Source of the DNA: Macrocystis pyrifera
Taxonomy: Eukaryota > Sar > Phaeophyceae > Laminariales > Laminariaceae
DNA length: 64,000 nt
NCBI GenBank assembly: GCA_031763025.1
Contig: JASSKH010000014.1
Coordinates: forward strand, 14,065,974 to 14,129,973
Reading direction: 5' to 3'
In this document: piece by piece, positions 11,291 to 22,903 of the stretch
Numbering within the stretch: position 1 is the first letter of the stretch
How the letters are laid out: each line of letters opens with the position of its first letter
Position numbers and translations under genes: made by a program
The notes under the pieces: generated by a model
Databases searched by the model: none
What the model saw: only the letters and a program-made list of their open reading frames with translations
Told to the model about the DNA's origin: nothing

Positions 11291-14200
11291 AACTGCTAAA
11301 CTAGGCTGGTTTTGCTGCCAAAAACCTCGGCGAAGATTCTCGTTTTGTTGATGCTCGGGAATAGTGCTTTACCGAGCGGGAGGCAAAAGAAAAATAAGGC
11401 GTTGACCCTGTCGGGTACACTTTTAGCGTTTTTTCTAATCATACCCTCCAAGAAAACGCGGGCTGGGGTACCAACTGGAGGGTGAGGAGAGCAATTGGTT
11501 TTGTCGCCCAAAACACGACGAGGGGTCTCGTTTTGCTTCAAGCTCGGCAAGAACTTTCCACCGGGCCAGTGGTGAAAGAAAAAGGAAGCGCTGACCACTT
11601 CGCGTGCACCTCTGACGTTATTTTTACCATGTCCGCCTGTAAAACGTGGGCTGGAGTGTTTCGGGGAGGTACCACCAGAGAGCCACATAATTGGCTTGGT
11701 TTTGTCGCCCGAAATACGACTGAGAGTCTCATTTTGATCCACGCTCGGCATGGACGTTCCACCAACCTGGTAGCGAAAGAAAAAGCAAGCGCTGGCCGCT
11801 TCGCGTACACTTCTGGTGTTTGCCTGACCATGTGTGCCGCCTTGAAACCGTGGGCTGGGGTGTTTCGGGGAGGTACCACTGGAGAGTCGCACAGTTGGCT
11901 TGGTTTTGTCTCCAAAAACACGACGAAGGATCTCGTTTGGGTTCACGCTCGGCATGAACGTTCCATCGTGCCTGTGGGGAAGGAAAAACCAAGCGCTGAC
12001 CGTTTCGCGTGTACGTTTGGCGTTTCTCTGACCATGTTCGTCTATAAAACGTATGCTGGGTCCAGGTGGTCTCGGTTTTTTACGGCAAAGTGGTTTCTTG
12101 CCCCGCGGGCGGGATGGTCGACAAGCCCAAAAGCTGAAAACGAGGGGGGGTGCAAGAATATACACTTATATAGCACTCCCGCCGTGGCGAAACAAACGAA
12201 GTCTGTCGACCCTCTGCAGGTCTGAGTCGGGCCCGTGGTACCTGTACTCTGAAAAGGAAATGAAAAAAAGGAGTTAGCTTGAGTTTGTCGCCCTAAGCAT
12301 GATGAAGAGTCTCGTTTTCGTCGCCACTCGGGAATACGCCACTCGGGAATAACGTTTAAGGGTGCAGAAAGTGAAGTACAGCGTAACTGTGGGGCGTTTC
12401 GTGTGAATCTCTAACTTTCTTCCCAACCATATCCGCATATAAAGAGTGGTCTGAGGCGTTACTGGTAGCTGCCACTGGTAGTCGCAAATAAGCACTGGTA
12501 GTCGCAAATAAGCTTGGTTTTGTCATCCAACACTCGCCGAAGTGTCTCGTCGACATTGACTCCCAAATCATGTATTGCGGTGTCGGAGGGGAAAGAAAAA
12601 TCAAGCGTTGGTTGTTTCGCGTGCACCACTGGCTTTTTTCCCGACCATGTCCTCCAGTCAAACGCGGTCTGGGATGCTAAGGGGTGTTTCCACTGAAGGG
12701 CTGCATGACTAGCTTAGTTTCGTCGCCCAAACCACGACGAAGGGTCTTGTTTTCGTTGACACTAGAGAATAACGTTTTACCGTGCCGGTGGTGAAAACAA
12801 ATACAAGCCTTGGTCGTGTCATATGAACCTCTGACTTCCTTTTCGACCGTATCGGCATTAAAAATGTGGGCTGGGGCGTCACGGGAGATAGCATTGGAGG
12901 AGAGCACAATTAGCTTGGCTTTGTCACGCAAACCCCGACGAAGGATCCTGTTTTGGTTGACACTCGGGAATGACGTTTTACAGTGCCAGGGGTGAAAGGA
13001 AAAACAAGCGTAGGCCGTTTCTCGTACACCTCTGGCATTTTTCCCGACCTCGCTCCCCTATAAAACGTGGGCTAGGGTGTTAGGATGTGTTACCACTGAA
13101 GATCCGCAGAATCAGCTTGGTTTCATCGCCCAATCATCGACAAAGGGTCTCGTTTTCGTTGACACTCGAAATATGCATTTAACGGTGCGGAAAATGCAAT
13201 AAAAACAATCGTTCGGCGTGTTGTGTGAACCTCTGACATTATTTCCGGCCATATCCGCATATAAAACGTGGGCTAGGGCGTTACGGGGAGCTAACGCTGG
13301 AGGGGCGCAGAATCAGCTTGGTTTTGTCGCCCAAAACTCGGCGAAGGATGCCGTTTTCGTTGACACTCGGGGTTAACGTTTTATCGTGCGAAAGCTGAAA
13401 GGAAAAGCAATCGTGGGGCAGGGCGCGTGCACCTCTGCGTTTTTTCCCGATCATGCCCTCCTACAAAACGTGGGCTGGGGGGACAATGAGTTACCGCCGA
13501 AGGCTCGCATGATTAGCTTGATTTGGTCGCCCAAAACACGACAAAGGGCATCGTTTGCGTTTACACCCTACACTAACGTCTTACCGTGCCACTTTAAAAT
13601 GAAAGCAGTCGTACGTCGTGCCGCGTAAACTTAAGGCTTTGTTTCCCGACCGCATCCTTCCATAAAACGTGGGCTGGGGTGTTAAGGTGAGTTGCCACAG
13701 AAGGCCCCATGATCAGCTTGGTTTTGTCCGTCAAAACTCGACGAAGGGTGTCGTTGTTCTTAACTGTCGGCAATCTCGTACCAACGTGCCGGCGGTGAAG
13801 GGGAAAAAAAGCGTTGGCCGTTTCGCGTGCATCACTGGCTTTTTTCCCGGCTATATCCTCGAATAAAACGTGGGCTGGGGCGTTGCTGGGACCGCTGGCA
13901 GACCGCACAATTTGCTTGGTTTTGCTGCCAAAACCTTGACGAAGGGCCTCCTTTTCGTTGACCCTCCGCAACGATGTACTACCGTGTAGAAGGTGAAAGG
14001 AAAAGCAATCGTTGACTCTTTCGCGCGAACCTCTTACTTTAATTCCGACCAGATCTTCCCACAACACGTGGGCTGGGGAGATACGGGTAGTTACCACTGG
14101 AACCTCGCGTGTTTAGCTTGTTCTCGTCGCCCAAAACACGGCGAAGGGCTTTGTTTTGGTTTACTCTCGGCAAGAAGGCTTTACCGTGCCGGCGGTGAAA

Positions 14201-14930
14201 GGACAAACACTGGTTGGCCGTGTCGCATGCACCTCTGGCATTTGTCCCTACCGTTCCCCTATAAAGCCGGTTGGCCGGGGAGTTACGTGTATACACGCTG
14301 GAACTCCGCATATTTAGCCCGGTTTTGTCGCCCAAAACAAAACGAAGTCTGTTGTTTGATTCACATTCGGAAATAATGCTATACCGTGCCGACGGTGAAA
14401 TGCATGCGTTGGCTGTTTCGCGCGCACTTCTGGATTTGTTTTCGACTTTTTCCTCCTGTAAAAGCGGGCTGGGGTGTTAATGAGTCACCACTGCAGGGCC
14501 GTGCTTAGCTTGGTTCTGTCGCCAAAAACACGACGAAGGTCTCGTTTTCGTAGACAGTCTGGGATAACATGTTACCGTGCCGGCGGTGAACGGAAAATCA
14601 ATCGTTGGCCGTGTCGCGTGCACCTCTGGTGTTTTCCCCGACCATATCCCTCTATAAAACATGGACTGGGGCGTTACGGAGAGATACTACTACTTTCGAG
14701 GGCCGCACAACAAGCTTGGTTTTGTCGCCCAAAAACGATGAAGGGTGTTGTTTCAGTTTACACTCGGCAAGAGCGTTTGACCATACCGGGGGTGATAGAA
14801 AAGCAAGCGTTGGCCGTGTGTCCTGCGCCTCTGGCTTAGTTTCCGATCACATCCATCTAAGAAACGTGCGCTACGCGGCGGTGCAACTAGAGGGCCGCCC
14901 AATCGGTTAGTTTTGTTGCCAAAACCTCGA
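11291..14930. repeat. ~200-bp satellite, block 1
   Basis: Monomers of about 200 bp are marked by TTGGTTTTGTCGCCCAAAAC followed by ACGACGAAGGGTCTCGTTTT, CGTGCCGGYGGTGAAAG, GCCGTTTCGCGTGCACCTCT and CATAAAACGTGGGCTGGGG. Landmarks fall near 11497, 11692, 11893 and onward to about 14720. Monomers here are more diverged from each other than those in block 2. A 289-codon minus-strand open frame (11296-12165) runs across monomers and is a by-product of the repeat. Confidence 0.93.
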
Positions 14931-16640
14931 CGACGCCCAGCCGCCTGCTCAAGCCGTTCACCGGCCGCGGCGCGTCTAGCCTCGCTTCGCTGCACTTTCC
15001 TTTCTCTCCCGGGCAGGCGCTTCCTCTCCATCCCGGGGTGGGAGTTCGTGTGCGTGGTTTGTTTTCGACGGTTTGTCTTGTGAACTTGAGAGAGGAAAAT
15101 TATGACGATTACAGCAATGGCCACTGCGTCATTGGGGGACGATACAAATGGCGTTCCGAGATGCGATGCAACAAGCCGTACGGCACGGGCGCAGGGTTAG
15201 CTTTGCGTTGAGGCTTATCTTAGACGGTTGATAACACCGAAGGTGTCGTGGTTTTAGTCGCTATCTCGGGGTCTCAGAGGGGTTAAACGGAGCCCTGAGA
15301 ACTACAGTACTCACAGGACAAAACAATTACTACAGTAGTACACACGAGACAGACTACCAGTAGGAGTATCTGTTGTCGCATCCAGCCGAGTTCTCATTCA
15401 GCCCGCCCTCGCTCGGCAGTAGCTGATCACTCCTTGCGGCACCTGCGGCACCTAGTGGTGCTTGCCGTTGCTGTTGCTGCCTGAGATTATGCGTCCCAAA
15501 GGCTATGGTCTCGACATGAAGCAAGAGTACCAAGCATACTAAACACAGGAAGGAGACCAGAAACGTGCTGCAGTTCGGGCGGTTCCAATTGACGCGCAGC
15601 AGTCGTAACGCTGCCCTGTGTGCGCGAGGGTATACCGGCGTCTGTTCTGCTGCCTGTGTTGCGCTTGTGGTTCGCTTGGTCCGTTGTGCTGATGGTCGGT
15701 GGACTCCGATGACTGGCTTACGGTGGGTACTGTACTTTTTTTTTGTCTATCATTGCGGTCGTACGTAGTTTCACCTGACAGCGATTTCGAAAGCGGCCCC
15801 TATAAAAAACACTGTCGAAATTGTAAAGTCGCCCTTGCTCTGGGTTCAAGTGCATCCACTGGTGTAACGTGGCAGTCTTGACTCTGTTGATGTACACCAG
15901 TCTTAATCACTATGCGCCCAAACGTTTGTTGTTGCGATCTAGAGTCTTAGTGCCAATCTCCGCAACCAAGCACCAGTTCAGGGTTGAAGTTTGTTTTTAG
16001 CGTTACGGCCTAGAGTCTTATCAAGCACAGTAACCAAGCACCAGGTCCTGGGTTCGGGTTCGGGTTAGGGTTAGCGTTAGAAAAATGGTCGGGTCTGGAA
16101 TTCCAACGGTACAAGGTGGTTTTTCCAATGCTACCTGATATAACTGGCTAGCACTGGACTCCAGGGCAAGCGTGGGCGCGAAATTGGCTGTGGGTATGAG
16201 GAATCAAAACTTTGGCGGTAGGTTTTCCATGATTCGGAGCAATGACGAAGCTGACGATGACGGCCGCCGTCTATCGGTCGGATTCAATGTGGGCGATGAA
16301 GAACGATGGCAGGGCGAGAGCCGTCCAAGACTTGGGGTTGTTTGATCGAACGCCTTGCTGCAAGCCGACAGCGGAGAGCTAGTGGAGATCGCGCGCATCT
16401 TCGGGACCATTAGGCAATGACGGCAACATGCGTCACGTCGGTCGATTTAGGTCCGGGGTTCAACAAGCTTGAAATCGCAGGGGGGGAAACAACCACAACA
16501 CTTGCCGTTTATGGTAAAAAATCCGACGCTATTATTTGGTATGGGGGGCTCCAGGAGTCTCTGGGATGGTGTATGTTGGTTGGTCTGACAGGTGCATTTG
16601 AACACCTGTTGAAAATACTGTATTCTGGGTCTATTTCTTC
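14931..16640. other. Interruption of the 200-bp satellite
   Basis: About 1.7 kb lacks the satellite. It contains a short internal duplication (CCTAGAGTCTTA with CAACCAAGCACCA at about 15940-15975, again at 16010-16045), a telomere-like GGGTTCGGGTTAGGGTTAGC tract at about 16055-16085, and a short coding-like stretch at 16196-16345. No element ends or target duplications could be fixed. Confidence 0.6.
16196..16345 (+). CDS. Short coding-like frame, unrecognised
   Basis: Forty-nine codons from ATG, starting MRNQNFGGRFSMIRSNDEAD and ending at TGA. The frame is also open upstream to about 16145 (WLALDSRASVGAKLAVG). It has a mixed, acidic-basic, protein-like composition rich in Gly, Arg and Asp, unlike the satellite shadows around it. 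It could be an exon fragment carried in by the insertion that splits the satellite. No domain is recognised, and chance cannot be excluded. Confidence 0.2.
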   Translation: MRNQNFGGRFSMIRSNDEADDDGRRLSVGFNVGDEERWQGESRPRLGVV

Positions 16641-19600
16641 TAAACGCAGAACTTGTTTGCAGTTGTCGCCCAAAACACGACGAAGAGTCTCGTTGTGGCA
16701 ACCACTCCGCAAGAACGTTCACCTGTGCTGGTGCAAAAAGTAAAGCAAGTGCTGACCGCTTCGCGTCCTCCTCTGCCATTTGTATGACGTTTTCCGCCTA
16801 TACAAATGTGTGGTGGGGTTTTCGGGGAGGTAGCACTGGAGAGACTCAGAATTAGCTTGGTTTAGTCGCCCCAAACACGACAAAGAGTCTCGTTGAGGTT
16901 CTCACTCGGCAAGAACGTTCAGCCGTGCTGTTACATAAACAACAAAACAAGCGCTTACGGCTTCGCGTCCTCTTCTGTCGTTTTTATGAACACGTCTGCC
17001 TAAAAACAGTATTGTGGGGGTTTTGGAGAGCTACCACTGGAGAGACGCAGAATCAGCTTGGTTTTGTCGCCTAAACCACGACGAAAGGGTATCGTTTTGG
17101 TTGACGCCCTGCATGAACTTTTCACCGTGCCGCTGTGTTGAGGAAAAGCTAGCGCAGACCTCTTCGAGTGCGCCCTTGACGTTTTTCTGACCATTTGCTC
17201 CTGAAAAAACGTGGGTTGGAGTTTTTGGGACGGTACCACTGTAGAGACACAGAACTAGCTTGGGTTTGTTACCCAAAACACGACGAAGAGTCTCGTTGTG
17301 GTTCACGCTCGGCAAGAACCTTCCACCGTGCCGGTGGTGAAGGAAAAAGCAAGCGATAGCCGCTTCCTATGCACCTCGGATGTTCCCTGAACATTTTCTC
17401 TTGAGAAAACGTGACATTTTCTCCCTGAGAAAACGTGATTCAGGGTTTTCGGGGAACCACTGGAGAGACGCAGAATTAGCTTGAGTTGGTCGCCCAAAAC
17501 ACAACGAAGAGTCCCGTTGTGCTTCCTGCCGAACGTTCAGAACGTTCAACCGTGCTGCTGAATGAAGAAAAAGACAGCGGTGCCCGCTTCGCGTCCTCCT
17601 CCGTCGTTTTTCTGACCATATTTTTCCTATACAAGCCATGTTGGTGTTTCGGAGAGGTACGACTGGAGAGACGCAGAAGGAACTATGTTTTGTCGCCCAA
17701 AACACGACCAAGAGTCTCGTTTTGGTTGACGCTCGGCAAGAACGTTCCACCGTTCCGAAGGCGAGAGAAGAGGCAAGTGCCCACCGCTTCGTGTCCTCCG
17801 CTGTCGTTTGTTTTGGTCATGACGGCCTAAGAAAGCGTGCGTTGTGTTTGTCCGCGAGGTACCACTGAAGAGACTCGGAAATAGCTTGTTTTTGTCGCCC
17901 AAAACGCGAAGAAGGGTATAGTTTTGGTTAACGCTCGGCGGGAACGTTTCACCCTGCCCGTGGTGAAAAGAAAACAAGCGCTGACCGCTTCGCGTGCACC
18001 TCTGACGTCTTCATGACCATATTCCCCTATCAAAACGTGATTCGGGGATTTCGGGGAGGTACCACGGGACAGACGCAGAATTAGCTTGGTTTTGTCGCCC
18101 AAAACACGACGTTGTGGTTCCCATTTCGCAAGAACGTTCCACCTTTCCATAGGCGAGAGAAAAAGCAAATGTTGACCGCTTCGTGCCTTCCGCTGTCGTA
18201 TTACTGACCATGTCCGCCTGTAAAAACGTGGGTTGTGTTCGTCCGGGAGATACCACTGGTGATACGCGGAAATAGCTTTGTTTTTGCCCCCCAAAACGCG
18301 AAGAAATTTCTCGTTTTGGTTTCCGTTCGGCAAGAACGTTCCACCGTGCCCGCAGGCGAGAGAAAAACAAATGCTGACCGCTGCTTGTCCTCCTCCGTCG
18401 TTTATCTGCCCATGTCCGCCTGTAAAAACGTGGGTTGTGTTTGTCCGGGAGGTACCACTGGAGAGACGCGGAAATAGCTTGGTTTTGTCGCCCTAAACGC
18501 GAAGAAGGGTATCATTTTGGTTCACGTTCGGTGGGATAACGTTCCACCCTGCTCGTGCTCAAAGAAAAGCAAGCGCCGACCGAATCGCGTGCACTTCTGA
18601 CGCTTTTATGACCATATTCCCCTGTAATAACGTGATTCGGGGATTTCGGGGAGGTACCACTGGACAGACGCCATATTAGCATGTTGTTTTCGCCCAAAAC
18701 ACGACCATAAGTCTCGTTGTCATTCTCGCTTGGCAAGAACGTTCAACCGTCCTGGCGCAAAAAGAGAAAGACAGAGCAACCCGCTTCGTGTTTTCCTCTG
18801 CCGTTTTTCTGACCGTATCCGCCTGTACAAACATGGGTTGTGCTTGTCCGGGAGGCACCACGGGAGAGGCGCAGAATTATCTTGGTTTTTTCGCCCAAAA
18901 CACGACGAAGAGTCTCGTTGTGGTTACCACCCTGCAACAACGTTCCACCGTTCCGTAGGCGAGAGAAATAGCAAATGCTGACCGCTTCGGGTCCTCTGCT
19001 GTCGTTTTTCTGACCATGTCCGCCTGTAAAAACGTGGGTTGTGTTCGTCCGCGAGGCACCACTGGAGATGCGCGGAAATAGCTCTTTTTCTGTCTCCCAA
19101 AACGCGAAGAAAGGTCTTGTCTCGGTTCCCGCTCGGCGAGAACGTTCCACCCTTGCCCGTAGGCGAGAGAAAAGCACATGCTGACCGCTTCTTGTCCTCC
19201 TCTGTCGTTTTCTGCCCATGTCCGCCTGTAAAAATGTGGGTTGTGTTTGTCCGGGAGGTACCACTGCAGAGACGCGGAAATAGCTTGTTTTTGTCGCCCA
19301 AACCACGACGAAGGGAATCGTTTTGGTTCACGCTCGGCAATAATGTTCCACCGTGCCGGTGGTGACGGAAAAAGCACGCGATAGCCGCTTCTCATGCACC
19401 TCGGACGTTTTCTGTACATTTTCTCTTGAAAAAAACGTGATTCGGGGTTTTCGGGGAGGTACCACTGTAGAGACGCAGAATTAGCTTGAGTTTGTCGCCT
19501 AAAACACGACGAAGAGTCTCGTTGTGGTTCCCGTTCCGCAAGAACGTTCAACCGTCCTGTTGTAAAATGAAGAAGACAAGAGCAGCCCGCTTCGCGTCCT

Positions 19601-20832
19601 CCTCTGCCGTTTCTCAGACCGTATCCGCCTGAAAAAACGTGGGTCATGCTTGTCCGGGAGGCACCACGGGAGAGGCGCAGAATAAACTTGGTTTTGTCGC
19701 CCAAAACACGACGAAGAGTCTCGTTGTGGTGCCTGCTCGGCAAGAACGTTCCATCGTTCCGTAGGCGAGAGAAAAAGCAAATGCTGACCGCTTCGGGTCC
19801 TCTGCTGTCGTTTTTCTGACCATGTCCGCCTGTAAAAACGTGGGTTGTGTTCGTCCGTGAGGCACCACTGGAGATGCGCGGAAATAGCTTTTTTCTGTCT
19901 CCCAAAACGCGAAGAAAGGTCTCATCTCGGTTCCCGCTAGGGGAGAACGTTCCACCCGTGCCTGTAGGCGAGAGAAAAACAAATGCTGACCGCTTCTTGT
20001 CCTCCTCTGTCGTTTTCTGCCCATGTCCGCCTGTAAAAATGTGGGTTGTGTTTGTCCGGAAGGTACCACTGCAGAGACGCGGAAATAGCTTGTTTTTGTC
20101 GCCCAAACCACGACGAAGGGAATCGTTTTGGTTCACGCTCGGCAATAATGTTCCACCGTGCCGGTGGTGAAGGAAAAAGCACGCGATAGCCGCTTCTCAT
20201 GCACCTCGGACGTTTTCTGTACATTTTCTCTTGAAAAAACGTGATTCGGGGTTTTCGGGGAGGTACCACTGTAGAGACGCAGAATTAGCTTGAGTTTGTC
20301 GCCTAAAACACGACGAAGAGTCTCGTTGTGGTTCCCGTTCCGCAAGAACGTTCAACCGTCCTGTTGTAAAATGAAGAAGACAAGAGCAGCCCGCTTCGCG
20401 TCCTCCTCTGCCGTTTTTCAGACCGTATCTGCCTGAAAAAACGTGGGTCATGCTTGTCCGGGAGGCACCACGGGAGAGGCGCAGAATAAACTTGGTTTTG
20501 TCGCCCAAAACACGACGAAGAGTCTCGTTGTGGTGCCTGCTCGGCAAGAACGTTCCATCGTTCCGTAGGCGAGAGAAAAAGCAAATGCTGACCGCTTCGG
20601 GTCCTCTGCTGTCGTTTTTCTGACCATGTCCGCCTGTAAAAACGTGGGTTGTGCTCGTCCGCGAGGCACCACTGGAGATGCGCGGAAATAGCTTTTTTCT
20701 GTCTCCCAAAACGCGAAGAAAGGTCTCATCTCGGTTCCCGCTAGGGGAGAACGTTCCACCCGTGCCTGTAGGCGAGAGAAAAGCAAATGCTGACCGCTTC
20801 TTGTCCTCCTCTGTCTTTTTCTGCCCATGTCC
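16641..20832. repeat. ~200-bp satellite, block 2, with ~805-bp higher-order repeat
   Basis: The same monomer as block 1, but more homogeneous. CGCCTGTAAAAACGTGGGTT occurs near 18217, 18416, 19021, 19827 and 20631. The last three mark a higher-order period of 806 and 804 bp, equal to four monomers, and these four-monomer blocks are almost identical. Minus-strand open frames of up to 422 codons cross monomer boundaries and are repeat shadows. The array stops abruptly at about 20832 against LINE-related sequence. Confidence 0.94.
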
Positions 20833-20905
20833 ACAGCCAGGGTCTCCCTGCTGGCCCGCCTGGTACCTTGCTACCCTGTCTGCCACCATCGTCCAGCGTT
20901 CGTCA
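20833..20905 (-). mobile_element. LINE 3'-tail fragment
   Basis: Read on the minus strand this encodes VADRVARYQAGQQGD, matching the tail MADRVARYRAD of the LINE remnant about 320 bp away. It abuts the satellite directly at about 20832. It is either a second copy's 3' end or a local duplication of the tail. Confidence 0.55.
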
Positions 20906-21160
20906 ACTATGCCCGGCCCCTCGGCGTCAGAGAGTACGAAACAAGCAGAGCAGGCTCGTCATCCACCCACGCCACACGACTCCTTCAATAAGGCTTATCA
21001 ATCGGAGAAAGGAAGAGAAATGAAAATCACATAGGGTCGCCGCAAAGAAGACAATAAAATGAAATAAAAATAAACAAAAACAACAGGAAGACAAAGGAAG
21101 ACCACGTTCGAACCAGCTGCACCAGTTGGTGGTACGAGTAGTATAGGCATGTTCTACGTC
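20906..21160. other. Between two LINE tails
   Basis: An A-rich plus strand (T-rich on the LINE strand) between the two LINE tail fragments, probably 3' untranslated or filler sequence. No gene is seen. Confidence 0.4.
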
Positions 21161-21930
21161 TTAGTCTGCCCGGTACCTGGCTACCCTATCTGCCATCTCC
21201 TTCCTACTTTCGTCCACTGCAGTTTCCCTGCTACTCCTCTTCCCCCCCCTCTCCGCATTCCCTTGGTCGGGTTTTCTGCTACTCCTCTTGTTGCCCCTCC
21301 TCCCCCCATTCCCTTGGACACCACCCACGGCGGATGCGCGGCGCTGCCTGCTCAGCTCAGCCTCATCCTCGTGCCACCTCACCATGAACCGTTCGGCTGC
21401 TTCCAGGATCCCCCGGTACCACTTCCCCGCCTTTTTTGCAGCAGTGGGCCACAGTGCGGTCTCAACTCCAAACACCAAGGGAGCGAGTTCCGTTGACCCT
21501 TCGGTGGCGCGGAACTCCCTAATGTCTTCGACTACGCATCTATGCCAAGTCTTAACCTGTCCGCCAGGTCTCGGGTTCTCCCCACCAGCAATCGTCCCGA
21601 ACATCACCCGGCTGGGTAATCGATCCTTGCTTTGCCGTGCCACCCCCCCCGCGAAGAAGAGACACCGTTTGCGGATGGTCGTTTCGATGCTCTCGCAACG
21701 TGTCATCTTGAGGGCCTTCGCGTACGAGAGGGTGGCATGGTCAGTACGAAGTCGGCGTTGGAAGCCAATGACTCGCAACAGGACTTGGTGGTGAGCCGTT
21801 CGAAGCTTGGCAAAGTGTTCCGCTCTGAGGGTCCACGTCACACACCCGTAGAGCAGGGTCTCAATCACCTCGGCCTTCAGAATTCGGACTTTCAGGCTAT
21901 AAGGGGGGCGGTCGTCCTATCATACAGCTC
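21161..21930 (-). pseudogene. 5'-truncated LINE (non-LTR retrotransposon), C-terminal part of the reverse-transcriptase ORF
   Basis: The 235-codon open frame (21868 down to 21161) begins near IETLLYGCVTWTLRAEHFAK and continues KLRTAHHQVLLRVIGF, the conserved stretch downstream of the catalytic palm in jockey/RTE-like LINE reverse transcriptases (thumb and beyond). It then has a Trp-rich region (GKWYRGILEAAERFMVRWHE) and an Arg/Gly/Ser-rich tail. The frame is readable a little upstream (YSLKVRILKAEV, to about 21930), where it is lost. The polymerase YADD motif, endonuclease and ORF1 are absent, so this is a dead 5'-truncated copy, as is typical for LINEs. It sits beside the end of the 200-bp satellite. 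Confidence 0.85.
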
Positions 21931-21995
21931 CGGGCCGAACCGTTTGAGGCATGATCTGTGGCGTAGCTTTGCGACCACAGAACTTGTATATATCT

Positions 21996-22300
21996 GAAGA
22001 ATCGGCACGGATACTGGTTGTGCTGGATGTGTGTGTTCTTCACATTAAACCGTTCTTCTACTCGTCGACATCCAGCAAGCCCAGTGTCCGTGCTGATTCT
22101 TCACCCTAGAAAGATACGAGCTCTGTGGTCACAGACTACGGCACAGAGATATCACACCGTAATGCATCAATAGCCTACGCAACACCACGACTTCGCACTA
22201 GGTGCGGCCGATATAGTATACATACGTACGCCAGCAAACAAAATACACAATCAATATCAAGAAAGAGAAACAACGAAGAAACAAAACCGAAAAAGAAAAG
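21996..22300 (+). mobile_element. Dispersed LTR-like fragment, relative of 2045-2330
   Basis: 22025-22297 matches the insertion at 2045-2330 closely over about 270 bp, including CACATTAAACCGTTCTTCT, CCAGTGTCCGTGCTGATTC, GAGCTCTGTGGTCACAGAC and GCACTAGGTGCGGCCGA. Just upstream, 21996-22030 is the inverse complement of 22067-22105, giving a short stem. No coding sequence is attached. It is probably a broken retroelement terminus or a non-autonomous relative; the family is unresolved. Confidence 0.6.
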
Positions 22301-22552
22301 GAGAATAATCCCAAATTTACAAATAAAATGGGAAGCCAAAGCTCAGACACATACCCCGAGCATGAGCCAAAATGGACATGCAAGGGGGAAAAAACGGGAA
22401 GGAAAAAGGGATTTATGGGAAATATCCATCCCGGGGAATAAACAGAGAAATAATGAGCGGGCCAAAATACTCTCGTCACCCACCCACTATGTGGTACTTT
22501 TTTCATAAGGATAAGAAGGGGAAATTATAGGAAAAAGTCAAGTCATGGAAAA
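22301..22552. other. Stretch without a recognised gene
   Basis: A-rich sequence between two LTR-like fragments. No feature is seen. Confidence 0.4.
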
Positions 22553-22745
22553 ATGTCGACCGGTAGAAAAACGGTTTAATGTGAAGGAAACAACAACAAC
22601 AACAACTCTGCTCAATAATGTGGTACCTTACCTCTGTATCTCTGTGTGTTGTATAAATAGTATTGTTGGCCACCGAGCTTGGACTTCTTTAAGATGGGAG
22701 AATCGGCACGGACACTGGTTTTGCTCGCTGTCGAAGCGTAGCAAT
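22553..22745 (-). mobile_element. Second LTR-like fragment in inverse orientation
   Basis: 22553-22587 is the inverse complement of 22031-22063 (TTCACATTAAACCG block). 22690-22720 carries the inverse of the CCAGTGTCCGTGC block. A TATA-like TTGTATAAATAG lies at about 22648, and TGTTGGCCACCGAGCTTGG, a possible LTR-like terminus, follows. The parts are in a different order from the 22.0-kb copy, so the cluster is rearranged. Confidence 0.5.
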
Positions 22746-22798
22746 ATTGTTGCTGAAAACACACAAAAAAAACAAATATATCTACCGAATATATACTA

Positions 22799-22903
22799 TT
22801 ACGGGGGTCCATAGTTAATAGGACCTATGGTGTACATGAAAACCGATATATTTTCCTATTTTTACTAAAAATATTTGGTCCTGTTTACTATGGTCCCCCG
22901 TAA
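22799..22903. mobile_element. Palindromic MITE, copy 2 of 5
   Basis: 105 bp. The ends TTACGGGGGTCCATAG and CTATGGTCCCCCGTAA are inverse complements, with GGACC / GGTCC blocks continuing the inverted repeat. The interior TTTTTACTAAAAATATTTGG is in the same orientation as copy 1. It is flanked by TA on both sides, a possible TA target duplication. Confidence 0.9.

Noticed and set aside
18877-20145. Longest open frame in the window (422 codons, minus strand) and the 289-codon frame at 11296-12165
   Set aside because: Both run through consecutive 200-bp satellite monomers, with the same peptide recurring each monomer in shifting frames; they are shadows of the repeat, not genes.
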